The notes beneath the pieces are model-generated. The model was given only the letters and a program-made list of their open reading frames with translations. It was not told where the DNA came from and searched no databases. From the NCBI RefSeq assembly GCF_040438645.1, contig NZ_CP159253.1:1674001-1738000 (forward strand): a stretch of 64,000 bases of DNA, read 5' to 3'. A program made the translations under genes and the position numbers. Below are positions 29,013 to 37,637 of this stretch, piece by piece. This DNA is from Mesorhizobium sp. WSM2240 (GTDB lineage: Bacteria > Pseudomonadota > Alphaproteobacteria > Rhizobiales > Rhizobiaceae). The first letter of the stretch is position 1, and every line of letters begins with the position of its first letter.

Positions 29013-29825
29013 ATGGCCGCGCCTTTCCAGCCATTCGAGCCGCATGGCCGGGGCGGCCCGCGCATTCGCGAAATCCCGCTGCGCATGGTCTTGCCCAATC
29101 TGATCACGGTGCTCGCCATTTGCGCCGGCCTGTCCGGCATAAGGCTGGCCTTCGAGCACCGGTTCGAGACGGCGGTGGTTATGGTGCTGGTCGCCGCCTT
29201 CCTGGACGGCATAGACGGCCGCATCGCACGGATGCTCAAGGCGACGTCGAAATTCGGCGCGCAGATGGATTCGCTGGCCGACATCGTCAACTTCGGCGTG
29301 GCCCCGGCGCTGGTTCTCTACGCCTTCCTGCTCGACCAAGCCGGCTCGCCGGGCTGGATTGCAGCACTGCTGTTCGCCATAGCCTGCGGCTTGAGACTCG
29401 CCCGGTTCAATGTCCTCGACGAGGATTTGAGCCGCCCTGCCTGGCAGGCGGAATATTTCGTCGGCGTGCCGGCGCCGGCTGGAGCCGTGGTCGTGCTTCT
29501 TCCCATCTATCTGGTCTTCATCGGCGCCATCGAGCCCGGCCGCACGGTCGCTTTCATCAGTTCCGGCTTCACCGTCCTGATCGCGATCCTCTTGGTCAGC
29601 CGTCTGCCGATCTATTCCGGCAAGAAATTCAGGATACCCCGTGACAAGGTGCTGCCGGGGATGCTGGCCGTCGTGTTCGTCGTGTTGTTGTTATCGACCT
29701 ACACTTGGCAGACACTCGCGGTTTCGGTGATCGCCTATCTCGTGTTCCTGCCGCTCAGCGCGCGCGCCTATTCGCGGCGGGCCAAGCTTGAGGAGGCGAA
29801 GGCTGCGGAGCCTTCGAATGAGTGA
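29013..29825 (+). CDS. pssA: CDP-diacylglycerol-serine O-phosphatidyltransferase
   Basis: A 270-residue integral membrane enzyme joining CDP-diacylglycerol and serine to phosphatidylserine. The CDP-alcohol phosphotransferase motif is complete at about residues 66-93: DGIDGRIAR, then FGAQMDSLADIVNFG, giving the conserved Asp residues. About eight hydrophobic helices are seen. It is the type II enzyme usual in rhizobia and Bacillus. It follows psd by 3 bp, so the two steps to phosphatidylethanolamine are co-expressed. Its stop abuts the stop of the convergent acyltransferase/acyl-activating gene. Confidence 0.94.
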   Translation: MAAPFQPFEPHGRGGPRIREIPLRMVLPNLITVLAICAGLSGIRLAFEHRFETAVVMVLVAAFLDGIDGRIARMLKATSKFGAQMDSLADIVNFGVAPALVLYAFLLDQAGSPGWIAALLFAIACGLRLARFNVLDEDLSRPAWQAEYFVGVPAPAGAVVVLLPIYLVFIGAIEPGRTVAFISSGFTVLIAILLVSRLPIYSGKKFRIPRDKVLPGMLAVVFVVLLLSTYTWQTLAVSVIAYLVFLPLSARAYSRRAKLEEAKAAEPSNE

Positions 29826-32057
29826 TCAGGCGGCGGCGCTGAGCCCCAGCCGCTCGAGCGCCAGATGTCGCGCCGACGCATAATCGGTCTTGCCTGATCC
29901 GAGCACCGGGATTTCCGCGACTTTGATGATGTCCTGCGGCACCATCAGTTCGGCCGCACCTGCCTCCTTGCCGTATTGCCGCAATTTGTTGGGATCGGCG
30001 TCTCCGGCCGTGGTGACCAGCACGATGCGTTCGCCGCGACGCTTGTCGGGCACCGAGACGACGGCGTGGCGCTCCTCCGGCCACAGCGCCTGCACAAGCA
30101 TTTCCACCGCGCCCAGCGAGACCATCTCGCCGGCGATCTTGGCGAAGCGCTTGGCGCGGCCGCGAATGGTGATGAAGCCATCGCGATCAGCCGAGACGAT
30201 GTCGCCGCTGTCGAGCCAGCCGCCCGCAAGCGGCTGCAACTCGCCGGGCCGGTCGACGCTCATATAGCCGAGCATGATGTTGGGGCCGCTAAGGCACAGG
30301 CGGCCTCCCTCGGCAACGCCTTCGACCGGCTCCAGCCGCATGCGCATGCCCGGCAGCAGCCGGCCAACCGTGCCTTCGCGGGTATGTGTCGCCGAATTGA
30401 CGGCGACTACCGGCGCTGCCTCGGTCAGGCCAAAACCCTCGATGATCTCCGCGCCGAAGCGCTCGCGCCAGATGCGGCGGGTCTCCCTCCTGACGCTCTC
30501 GGCGCCGGAGACGGCGAAGCGCAGGCTGGAGAAATCGTCGTCGTCGGCGGTCTTGGCGTAGGCCGACAGGAAGGTATCGGTGCCGAACATGCAGGTCGGC
30601 CGCACCTTCGCGGCGACCTCCGGAATGAGTTTGTAGTGAAGCGGCGAGGGGTAGAGGAACAGCCGGACGCCGGTGACTAGCGGCAGGATCGTCCCACCGG
30701 TCAGCCCGAACGAGTGGAAGACCGGCAGCACGTTCAGGAGCTTGTCCTCAGGTGAAATCGAGAGCCGCGCCTCGACCTGAGCGGCGTTGGCGAGCAGATT
30801 GCGGTGTGACAGCACGACCGCTTTCGGCGAGCCCTCGGAGCCGGAGGTGAACAGGATTACCGCGGGTTTTGCGGAATTCTCCTGCGGGACGAGCGGACGC
30901 CGCCATTGCAGGGCGGCGGCAAGTTTTTCGGCCGGCGTTGCGCTGTCGCGCAACTCCTCCAGCCAGACGAATGTCGCGCCGCCCGCCTCGGCGGCCTCTA
31001 CGATGTCGGCAAGTCCGGCCTTGGCGATGAAGGCGCGAGAAGACACGACCGTCCGGATGAGCGCCGTGCGCACCGCCGCGGTGACGCTGGCGGGGCCGGC
31101 CGTATAGTTGATCATGGCGGCGACGCGTCCGGCCGACATCAAGGCGAGCAGCGACAGCACGACGCCGTTGGTGTTGGGAAGCAGGATGCCGACCGCCTCG
31201 CCGGGCGCGGTGGAGGCGGAAAAACGGCCGCCGAGCACGCGTGCGCCGATGAACAGGCGCTTGTAGCTCATCGAGCCGCTGACCACGTCCTCGACGATGG
31301 GGTGGCCCGATCCGTAGCGATCGGCGGCGTCGCGGATTGCCTGGAACAGGGTGCGGTCGAGATCGGCGGCGGCGAAGCGGACTTCCGCCACGCGGTCGAA
31401 GAGGGCAATCGAGGCGGGCGAAGACTGCACGCCCGACCGGACCGTCAGCTCGGCGATGGTGATCGGCGGCAGTGTGGTGATCGTCAGACGCGGGAACAGC
31501 CGGCGCGGCGCCTTTTCCGCGGGCGTCAGCGAGAACGGAAGATACCGCGCGCCGCCGACGAAGACCGGCACGATGCGGGCGTCGGCCTGCATGGCGATGC
31601 GCGCCACCGCGCGGTAAAGGCGGAACGATTTGACGTCCGGCTCGACATTGTCGGGGATATACACCGCCAGCCTGCCATTGCCTTTCAGCACGCGGACGAG
31701 GCGGCGGCTGACGAAAACATGCTCGGCGTTGAAGGCGATGGTGCGGGAAAGCTCCCGCCAAGGCTCGAGCCAGGGCGACTTCGCCGACCATTCGTCGAGG
31801 ATATGCAGTGTGTTTTCAGGCAGCAGCGCCAGCATCAGCGCCGGGTCGAGGCGCGACTGGTGCGTCACCACATAGATCACCGGCCGGGGCGCCTTGTGGA
31901 CCTCGCGCATCGCCTGGTCCTGGATGCGGTAGGCGAGTTTGAGCGGCACATAGAGCAGCGCCTGATGCACGCTGAGGCCAAGGCGCAGCTTCTGCAGCAA
32001 GGCGAAGGCCGCGTAGGCAAGCGCAAGTGCGAGCAGAGTAAGGCTGGTCAGGATCAT
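29826..32057 (-). CDS. fused glycerophospholipid acyltransferase / acyl-activating enzyme (Aas-like)
   Basis: A 743-residue protein. After one hydrophobic helix (residues 2-20) comes a PlsC-type acyltransferase domain with H-x4-D as HQSRLD near residue 64. From about residue 250 an AMP-forming synthetase domain follows. It has LFTSGSEGSPKAVVLSHRN near residue 402, EIIEGFGLTEAAP, and a C-terminal GSGKTDYASAR lysine motif. This matches E. coli Aas, which activates a fatty acid on ACP and re-acylates lysophospholipid, without a fused transporter. ATG 32057 has GGGAGGTT upstream in the mRNA; the longer frame to 32291 is rejected. It lies beside psd-pssA. Confidence 0.9.
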   Translation of the reverse strand: MILTSLTLLALALAYAAFALLQKLRLGLSVHQALLYVPLKLAYRIQDQAMREVHKAPRPVIYVVTHQSRLDPALMLALLPENTLHILDEWSAKSPWLEPWRELSRTIAFNAEHVFVSRRLVRVLKGNGRLAVYIPDNVEPDVKSFRLYRAVARIAMQADARIVPVFVGGARYLPFSLTPAEKAPRRLFPRLTITTLPPITIAELTVRSGVQSSPASIALFDRVAEVRFAAADLDRTLFQAIRDAADRYGSGHPIVEDVVSGSMSYKRLFIGARVLGGRFSASTAPGEAVGILLPNTNGVVLSLLALMSAGRVAAMINYTAGPASVTAAVRTALIRTVVSSRAFIAKAGLADIVEAAEAGGATFVWLEELRDSATPAEKLAAALQWRRPLVPQENSAKPAVILFTSGSEGSPKAVVLSHRNLLANAAQVEARLSISPEDKLLNVLPVFHSFGLTGGTILPLVTGVRLFLYPSPLHYKLIPEVAAKVRPTCMFGTDTFLSAYAKTADDDDFSSLRFAVSGAESVRRETRRIWRERFGAEIIEGFGLTEAAPVVAVNSATHTREGTVGRLLPGMRMRLEPVEGVAEGGRLCLSGPNIMLGYMSVDRPGELQPLAGGWLDSGDIVSADRDGFITIRGRAKRFAKIAGEMVSLGAVEMLVQALWPEERHAVVSVPDKRRGERIVLVTTAGDADPNKLRQYGKEAGAAELMVPQDIIKVAEIPVLGSGKTDYASARHLALERLGLSAAA

Positions 32058-32849
32058 GCCGCAACCTCCCAACGCATTGTCACGCCGCCAGCGGACACCG
32101 CGACAGAGAAAACTAGACGAAGCTGTGGGAACGTCAATGCGGTGTCTCCGGGGTATTCGCTCCCGTTGAGGGGAGGGTCGATCCGCGCGGCGGATCGGGT
32201 GGGCGAAGCAAACCGTGAGGGCGTTCTTGGGCGCAAGCTTCTCCGTCGCCACGCCCGCTCTCGCGTCTGGCCATTGTGGGGAGCGGCGCATGGCAACGAC
32301 GCCTAATCAATTTTAATTAGTTGACGCGCTGCCATGCGCCGCCGGCGTTTTCTCCCCTGATCGCTGTCCGGCCCATCGCTCCTGTCCTGGTATGCTGGGA
32401 CGGAGCGCGGGCGCACAGGCGCGACCCGGGGCCGGAGCGATCCGCGCGACCCAGCGGGTATCGTCTCCGGCGCCACACTTGCCTGGATGCCGGTCGTGTA
32501 CACCCGTCCCCACCAGCAAGCTGCCGGGACGGAGTATGCGGGCAGCGCCAGGGGGTGTGAACAAACAGGAGGGTGAAGATTCCTGAAGAATCTTACAAGC
32601 CATTGTTGCGCAAGCGATATTTCTTCGTTTTGGCCGGAACGGGAGTGAATTCCATCCACAACGGCATCTCATGTGGCCGGGAAAAGATGAGGCGCGGCTT
32701 GGCCATAATGGGTCAGGGCTCGCGCAGCCAAAGAAAAAGCCGGCCTCGCGGCCGGCTTGAGTAATAGGGACGGGCGAGGGGGTTTGGGCATGGGGACAGC
32801 CCGTCCATGCGCCTACAACAGCCGACGCCGAAGAAGGTTCCGGCCAAAA
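32058..32849. other. 792-bp intergenic region with several hairpins; possible ncRNA or unrecognised small gene
   Basis: No protein I recognise is encoded here. Hairpins are seen at 32179-32197 (CGATCCG/CGGATCG), 32377-32407 (CGCTCC..GTCC / GGAC GGAGCG), 32504-32532 (CCGTCCC/GGGACGG) and 32576-32594 (AAGATTC/GAATCTT). A terminator hairpin lies at 32737-32758. Two overlapping minus-strand frames at 32303-32672 are open, and both are Arg/Pro-rich. The segment 32159-32204 resembles the GTTGAGGGGAGGGTCG-type rhizobial intergenic repeat. It is not a match I can make to tmRNA, RNase P RNA, 6S or SRP RNA. Confidence 0.4.
32737..32758 (-). terminator. intrinsic terminator for the minus-strand EamA gene
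   Basis: A perfect 9-bp stem, AAGCCGGCC/GGCCGGCTT, with a 4-base loop. On the minus strand it is followed by a T-rich run (the A-rich tract at 32731-32738 on the plus strand). It lies about 90 bp beyond the stop of the gene ending at 32850. Confidence 0.75.
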
Positions 32850-33767
32850 TCAAATTTTTTTCGCGGCCGTGCATTTTTTTGAATCTGCCGAAGCGGCACG
32901 CGCCAGTGAGAGGTCACGGCCGGCATGTGCGAAGACCGCGGCCAGCACAACAGCGCCGCCGACCAGACTGGCGACGGGTGGAAATTCGGCCAGGAAAAGC
33001 CAGCCGAACAAGATCGCGAAGGGCACCTCGGCGGAGCCGAGCAGGCCGGCTTCGGCGGCTGGGATAAGCCGCGAGCCTTCCGTCCAGAGCACAGAGGCCA
33101 GCGCGAAGGATGCACCGAAGGCCGCAAGCAGGATCGCATCGCGCGTGGTGACGGCCAGCGGATCGGTGACGAACCAGCCGAGCCCGAAAAGGAGGAAGGC
33201 CGATACCGCGCCGGCCCAGACCACCGGCGTGTCGCGGAATTTGCGGATCAGCACCATGTAGAGGGCGCTGCCGAACGTCATGAGCAGCGCGAGCCCGTCG
33301 CCGAATGGCCGGCCGGTGCCGATCCCGGCAAACACCATCAGCCCGACGCCCGCGAGCGACAGGGCGGCCGCCAGCATGGTTTGCGAGCGGATCTTTTCGC
33401 GCACCAGGAGCCAGCCGAGCAGCGCCGCCACGAAGGGCGCGGTCGCATAGATGATCGCGACATTGGCGACGTAGGTGTTCTTGAACGCGGCGATGAATGC
33501 GACACTGGCGGCAGCTCCGACAATCGCCATCAACCAGCCGCGCCAGCCGAGCCTGAGCGGCCGCGGCGCGGCCTCGCGGGAGCGCCGCCAGAAGACATAG
33601 GCTGTTATCAGCAATGCGCCGACCAGCCCGCGCCAGCAATTGATGGTTAGCGGGTCGGTTTCGATCGACTTGGTGAGAACGCCCGCCAGGCCGAAGACGG
33701 CGGCCGAGCACGTGACCAGCGCGACGCCGAGCATCCGTCCCTTCTGTTCCTCAAGCCCTGTCGTCAT
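32850..33767 (-). CDS. EamA-family (DMT) transporter
   Basis: A 305-residue inner-membrane protein with ten hydrophobic helices arranged as two EamA repeats. The first begins GVALVTCSAAVFGLAGVLTKSI and the second around FGDGLALLMTFGSALYMVLIRKF. Such proteins export metabolites or amino acids; the substrate is not predictable. It is followed by a good terminator at 32737-32758. A second EamA gene lies directly upstream on the same strand, but the two sequences are not close copies. Confidence 0.88.
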   Translation of the reverse strand: MTTGLEEQKGRMLGVALVTCSAAVFGLAGVLTKSIETDPLTINCWRGLVGALLITAYVFWRRSREAAPRPLRLGWRGWLMAIVGAAASVAFIAAFKNTYVANVAIIYATAPFVAALLGWLLVREKIRSQTMLAAALSLAGVGLMVFAGIGTGRPFGDGLALLMTFGSALYMVLIRKFRDTPVVWAGAVSAFLLFGLGWFVTDPLAVTTRDAILLAAFGASFALASVLWTEGSRLIPAAEAGLLGSAEVPFAILFGWLFLAEFPPVASLVGGAVVLAAVFAHAGRDLSLARAASADSKKCTAAKKI

Positions 33768-33839
33768 GCCTGCCCCGCTCAGCCTGATCTCATCATTTAT
33801 CGCACCGCTGCTGACAGCCCGCTGTCAGCAGTTCGCGCA

Positions 33840-34730
33840 TCAAACCGGGCGTTTGCGGAAATGTTCGGTGGCGATGATGATGAGGCCAGCCGAAAAGATC
33901 AGCGCGGCGCCGATGAACACCTCGCGCCGGGCAATGTCGCCCCAGATCAGGTAGCCGAGCACGAAGGACCAGACCAGCGAGGTGTATTCGAACGGTGCGA
34001 TTATGGAGACCGGCGCGCGCTTCATGCCTTCGAACAGTGCGAATTGCGCCATCCCGCCGAGCACGCCGACGCCGACCAGCAACAGCCATTCGCCGGCCGC
34101 AGGCGTCTGCCAGAGATAGAGGAGCGGGATGCCGGCGATGACCAGAAAGAAGCCGTTGTTGAGGACGAGCTGGATCAGCGTCCTTTCCTGCAGCGCGATC
34201 TTGCGCAGCAGCACGATAGACATGGCCCACAGGAAAGCCGCCGCGAGCACCAGCGCCACCGGCAGAGACAGGCCGAGCCGGGCGGGGTCACAGGCTATGA
34301 AGACCCCCGCGAAGCCGACAAGAACGGCGATCCATCTGGCCAGAGGCACATCTTCGCCGAGGATGACGATGGAGAGCACCGTGACGATGATCGGGGCGGC
34401 GAAATAGATCGTGGTCAGTTCGGCGAGTTGCAGGTCCTTTGCCGCCGTGTAGTAGCAGAGCCAGGCGGCGAGGATGATGAAGCTGCGGAGCAGCATCGGC
34501 CTGACGATGGGCGAGCGCAGCGATTCTTCGAAGAGCTTGCGGCCGCCTATGACGGCGCAGCCGGCGAGAATAGTGGCGCTGCGAAAGAAGAGGATCTGCC
34601 ATACGGTGATGCCGGTGACCAGCAGCTTGATCGACGCGTCCTGCAGGGAAAACAGGAAATAGGCGAGGCTGGTGAGCACGATGCCCGCATAGACCCGTTC
34701 GCGCGTGTCGAGAATGGCGGCGTCGGCCAT
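33840..34730 (-). CDS. EamA-family (DMT) transporter, RhaT-like
   Basis: A 296-residue transporter with ten hydrophobic helices in two EamA repeats: GIVLTSLAYFLFSLQDASIKLL near the N-terminus and ALVLAAAFLWAMSIVLLRK in the middle. ATG 34730 (MADAAILDTRERVYAG) puts a short charged segment before helix 1. The longer frame to 34901 runs through a repeat and is rejected. It lies 72 bp upstream of the other EamA gene, so they may be co-transcribed. The substrate is unknown. Confidence 0.87.
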   Translation of the reverse strand: MADAAILDTRERVYAGIVLTSLAYFLFSLQDASIKLLVTGITVWQILFFRSATILAGCAVIGGRKLFEESLRSPIVRPMLLRSFIILAAWLCYYTAAKDLQLAELTTIYFAAPIIVTVLSIVILGEDVPLARWIAVLVGFAGVFIACDPARLGLSLPVALVLAAAFLWAMSIVLLRKIALQERTLIQLVLNNGFFLVIAGIPLLYLWQTPAAGEWLLLVGVGVLGGMAQFALFEGMKRAPVSIIAPFEYTSLVWSFVLGYLIWGDIARREVFIGAALIFSAGLIIIATEHFRKRPV

Positions 34731-34860
34731 GCGGCTGGGTTCCTGGGGCGTTCGACAAACGCAGAACGTCGGGTTGGCAGGATCAGCTATAGGGCCGTGC
34801 CGATTTGGCAAGCAGCGCCAGCGGGCGGCGAACGTTGGGGCAGCAGCTGCGGCGATGGCC

Positions 34861-34903
34861 GCATGACCTTGTCCGAAAAGTCTGCACCTTTTCGGGATCA
34901 TGC
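34861..34903. repeat. palindromic intergenic repeat, family A, copy 2
   Basis: A 43-bp element GCATGACCTTGTCCGAAAAG...TTTTCGGGATCATGC, related to the copies at 587 and 26275. It lies between the divergent EamA and OsmC genes, about 35 bp before the OsmC ATG. Confidence 0.75.
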
Positions 34904-34937
34904 TCTAGCATGCAGGTCCAAGCGAAGGAGGACAGCC

Positions 34938-35465
34938 ATGGACGCGGCGGAACTGAAATCGGTGCAGGGGCCGCTGAAGCAGGCTTATCGCGACAATGCC
35001 GAAAGCGCGGTGATCACACTGCGCGCCAAAGGCTCGATCGACGATCAGGCGATCGCTTGCAAGGTCGAGACCGGCAGGGCGATCGCAGTCGCCGGGCTGC
35101 ATCCGGCGACAGGCGGCTCGGGGCTCGAACTCTGCTCCGGCGACATGCTTTTGGAGGCGCTGGTGGCGTGCGCCGGCGTGACGCTGAAGGCAGTGGCGAC
35201 CGCGCTGGAATTCCGGCTCGACGGCGCGAAGGTCGAGGCTGAAGGCGATCTCGATTTTCGCGGAACGCTGGGCGTCGCCAAGGATGCGCCGGTCGGCTTT
35301 CGCGCCATCCGGCTGCGCTTCGAACTGGACACCGACGAGCCGCAGGACCGCATCGACACGCTGATAAAGCTGACCGAGCGCTATTGCGTGGTGTTCCAGA
35401 CCATCAACCAGAAACCGGAACTCTATGTGACCGCCGAGCCGCACCGGCCTGCAGCGCGGATGTGA
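34938..35465 (+). CDS. OsmC-family protein
   Basis: A 175-residue protein of the OsmC/Ohr fold. The conserved CSGDMLLEALVACAGVTLKAVA segment holds the two Cys expected in this family (near residues 64 and 76). They reduce organic hydroperoxides in proven members. ERYCVVFQTINQKPEL is typical of the C-terminal helix. GAAGGAGG before ATG 34938 gives a firm start. The dimeric enzyme would act in the cytoplasm with a dithiol reductant. The exact substrate is not known for this subgroup. Confidence 0.88.
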   Translation: MDAAELKSVQGPLKQAYRDNAESAVITLRAKGSIDDQAIACKVETGRAIAVAGLHPATGGSGLELCSGDMLLEALVACAGVTLKAVATALEFRLDGAKVEAEGDLDFRGTLGVAKDAPVGFRAIRLRFELDTDEPQDRIDTLIKLTERYCVVFQTINQKPELYVTAEPHRPAARM

Positions 35466-35477
35466 GCGAGCGCCGGA

Positions 35478-36107
35478 TCAGTTCGTGGCGAAGCAGTAGA
35501 ACAGGCCGTCACCGCCCGTGCTCCTGAGTGCTTCCTGGCTGCAGCCGCCGCGCGAAGGATGCGACGAGTTCCACGATTTGGCCGCAGCCGAATCGTCGAG
35601 GCCCATGCGATCATGGTGACCAACCATGGCCACGCCTTCCGCGCCGCCTAGGGTCCAGTCGCCGCAGGTCTGGTCCGCCGCCACCGTGCCGTCCGGCATG
35701 GAGCCGGTCAGGATGTCGTGCCGGTTCGGCTCGTCGCCGCGGCCGCTGACCACCTCGCCTTTTTCGTTGAGCGCGGTCTCCTTGGTGATGTTGTTGGCGT
35801 CGCTGTGCAGCGAGGCGACGTCGTCGGCGATCTTCTCGCCCTTGGCATTGAACCAGGGGCCGGAACCGATGCGGTCTTTTGCATTTTCGCTGCTGGTCGA
35901 GAGATAGGCGCGCCAGGTCTTGCCGCTCGATCCGGCCGCTTCGGCGAGGCTTTGGCAATGGGCGTCTGCGCCGGCGAGACCGCCGAGATCCGCGCCGTTG
36001 CCGAGGCCTTGGCTGGTGATGAAGAAGCTCATCGCGTTGTCTTGCGCGCCGGCGAGCGAGATGGTCGCGGCGAACGCCGCGGACGCCAGAAAGAGGCTGC
36101 GTTTCAT
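35478..36107 (-). CDS. exported lectin-like (C-type lectin/endostatin-fold) protein
   Basis: A 209-residue protein with a signal peptide (MKRSLFLASAAFAATISLAGA), so probably periplasmic or secreted. The mature part starts MSFFITSQGLGNGADLGGLAGADAHCQSLAEAAG and includes KTWRAYLSTS, CGDWTLGG and a C-terminal DGLFYCFATN. The spacing of Cys and the W-x-x-Y-L-S-T motif resemble bacterial proteins with a C-type-lectin or endostatin-like fold. The ligand is unknown. GGGAGGAA before ATG 36107 in the mRNA supports this start over 36170. It is convergent with the OsmC gene, 12 bp away. Confidence 0.82.
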   Translation of the reverse strand: MKRSLFLASAAFAATISLAGAQDNAMSFFITSQGLGNGADLGGLAGADAHCQSLAEAAGSSGKTWRAYLSTSSENAKDRIGSGPWFNAKGEKIADDVASLHSDANNITKETALNEKGEVVSGRGDEPNRHDILTGSMPDGTVAADQTCGDWTLGGAEGVAMVGHHDRMGLDDSAAAKSWNSSHPSRGGCSQEALRSTGGDGLFYCFATN

Positions 36108-36195
36108 TGAAATTCCTCCCGGATGCAACCCGCCCGGGAGAAAACTAGGAGGGCGTCGGAGGCCGGCCAATCACAAGCGCGTGTTGGCGGAGGCG

Positions 36196-36957
36196 CTATT
36201 CCGGCATCCGGTAAGTGACGAAGCGCTCTTGACGCGCCTCATATCGCAGCCCCGTTTCCGTGAGCGACGGACTGGCCAGCGGAATGATCTTGGCGGCGAT
36301 TTCGGCCGGGGTGGGCAGCGTCTCGGGATTTTCGCCCGGAAAGGCCTGGGCGCGCATGGCGGTGCGCGTTCCGCCGGGATTGACGCAATTGATTCTGAGC
36401 GGCAGGTTTTTCGTCTCGTCGGCCCAGGAGCGGGCGAGCGCGTCGACGGCGGCCTTGGAGGCGGCGTAGGGAGCCCAGAAGGCTTTCGCCGAATGCGCAG
36501 CGCCCGACGACATGATGATGGCGCGGCCGGCGTCCGACACGCGCAGCAGCGGGTCGACCGAGCGGATCAGCCGCCAAGTGCCGGTGACGTTCACCGCCAT
36601 GACCTTTTCGAAGACCTTCGCCTCGACATGGCCTATCGGCGCGATGACGCCGAGGATACCGGCATTGGCAACGAGGATGTCGAGCTTCTTCCAGCGTTCG
36701 TGGATGGCGCCGCCGAGCCGGTCGATGCCGGCCATGTCCGTCAGATCGAGCGGCACCAGCGTCGCCTCACCCTTGCCGGTGCGGGCGTTTTCGGCCTTGA
36801 TCTCGTCGTCGAGCTCTTCCAGGCCGCCGACAGTGCGGGCGACCGCAACGACATGCGCGCCCGCCGCCGCCATCTGCTTGGCGATATGATAGCCGATGCC
36901 GCGCGATGCGCCGGTGACGAGGGCGACGCGGTTGGTGAGGTCGGGGGTGGGGATCAT
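36196..36957 (-). CDS. short-chain dehydrogenase/reductase (SDR)
   Basis: A 253-residue classical SDR. The cofactor loop TGASRGIG is at residues 15-22, NAG near residue 93, the catalytic Ser in IIMSSGAAHS, and Y-x3-K as YAASKAAVD. GGTRTAM after the NPGG turn completes the usual set. The substrate is unknown. In related rhizobia I recall an SDR directly downstream of purF. Here a DoxX gene on the opposite strand and a small minus-strand gene lie between them, so the original link may have been broken. Confidence 0.9.
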   Translation of the reverse strand: MIPTPDLTNRVALVTGASRGIGYHIAKQMAAAGAHVVAVARTVGGLEELDDEIKAENARTGKGEATLVPLDLTDMAGIDRLGGAIHERWKKLDILVANAGILGVIAPIGHVEAKVFEKVMAVNVTGTWRLIRSVDPLLRVSDAGRAIIMSSGAAHSAKAFWAPYAASKAAVDALARSWADETKNLPLRINCVNPGGTRTAMRAQAFPGENPETLPTPAEIAAKIIPLASPSLTETGLRYEARQERFVTYRMPE

Positions 36958-37154
36958 GCGGGCATCCAGTTCGGGCGTATCGGAACAGGGCCCAGATAGG
37001 ACTTATTTGCCGCGAACGGAACCCTGGAATACAGATTCGCAAATCCGACCTGAGTCACGGCACACTTTAGAGTGGAATTTTTGAAAGCTAATGTCGGAAA
37101 TGCGCGCTGCCTCGCGTCCTAGGTGTAAATTCACATCGCTGGAGAATGGAACCA

Positions 37155-37586
37155 ATGAGCAAGACTGTTGCAATCCTCGTCGCAAGGCTGATCTTCGCCG
37201 GCCTCTTTGCGATGGCCGCAAGCTTCAAATTCGCGGGCATGTCGGACACGGCCGGCTACATCGCCGCGGCGGGATTTCCGTTCCCGCTGCTTCTGGCCTG
37301 GCTCGCAGCCATATTCGAAACGGCGATCGTACTGGCCTTCCTGACCGGCGCCTTCTTTTCGGAAGCAGCGCTGCTCGCCGGCATCTATGTGATCTTCCTG
37401 GCCTTCGCCTTCCACGGCCCGTCGCACTGGGAAGGAAACCAGGCCGAATTCGGCTTCTTCGTCGACCACTTCACCTTCCTGGCGGGACTTCTCTACGCGG
37501 CCGTTCACGGGCCGGGCGAGCGGCTGGCCGTGCATCGGGGCTTCATCTGGAAGCGCGAAGCCGCGCCGGCGGCGCGGCTAGGCTAG
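37155..37586 (+). CDS. DoxX-family membrane protein
   Basis: A 143-residue protein with four hydrophobic helices in the DoxX arrangement. It starts MSKTVAILVARLIFAGLFAMAASFKFAGM, then FPLLLAWLAAIFETAIVLAFL, and a third helix ALLAGIYVIFLAFAFHG. GGAG lies 8 bases before ATG 37155; ATG 37146 is also in frame. DoxX proteins are small membrane components linked to quinone or thiol redox chemistry, with few proven roles. It stands alone on the plus strand between two minus-strand genes. Confidence 0.86.
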   Translation: MSKTVAILVARLIFAGLFAMAASFKFAGMSDTAGYIAAAGFPFPLLLAWLAAIFETAIVLAFLTGAFFSEAALLAGIYVIFLAFAFHGPSHWEGNQAEFGFFVDHFTFLAGLLYAAVHGPGERLAVHRGFIWKREAAPAARLG

Positions 37587-37637
37587 TGGCGAAATTCGTG
37601 GGGATAGCGGTTACCAAAGCGCAAGCAGCTAATTGCG

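Noticed and set aside
32303..32672. Two overlapping minus-strand open frames of about 118 codons
   Set aside because: Both are Arg/Pro/Ser-rich with no ribosome-binding site, and they lie in a hairpin-rich segment. I treat the interval as unassigned instead.
33861..34937. Long plus-strand frame running into the OsmC gene
   Set aside because: It is antisense to the EamA gene and has a charged, low-quality sequence; OsmC homology starts at 34938 with a strong ribosome-binding site.
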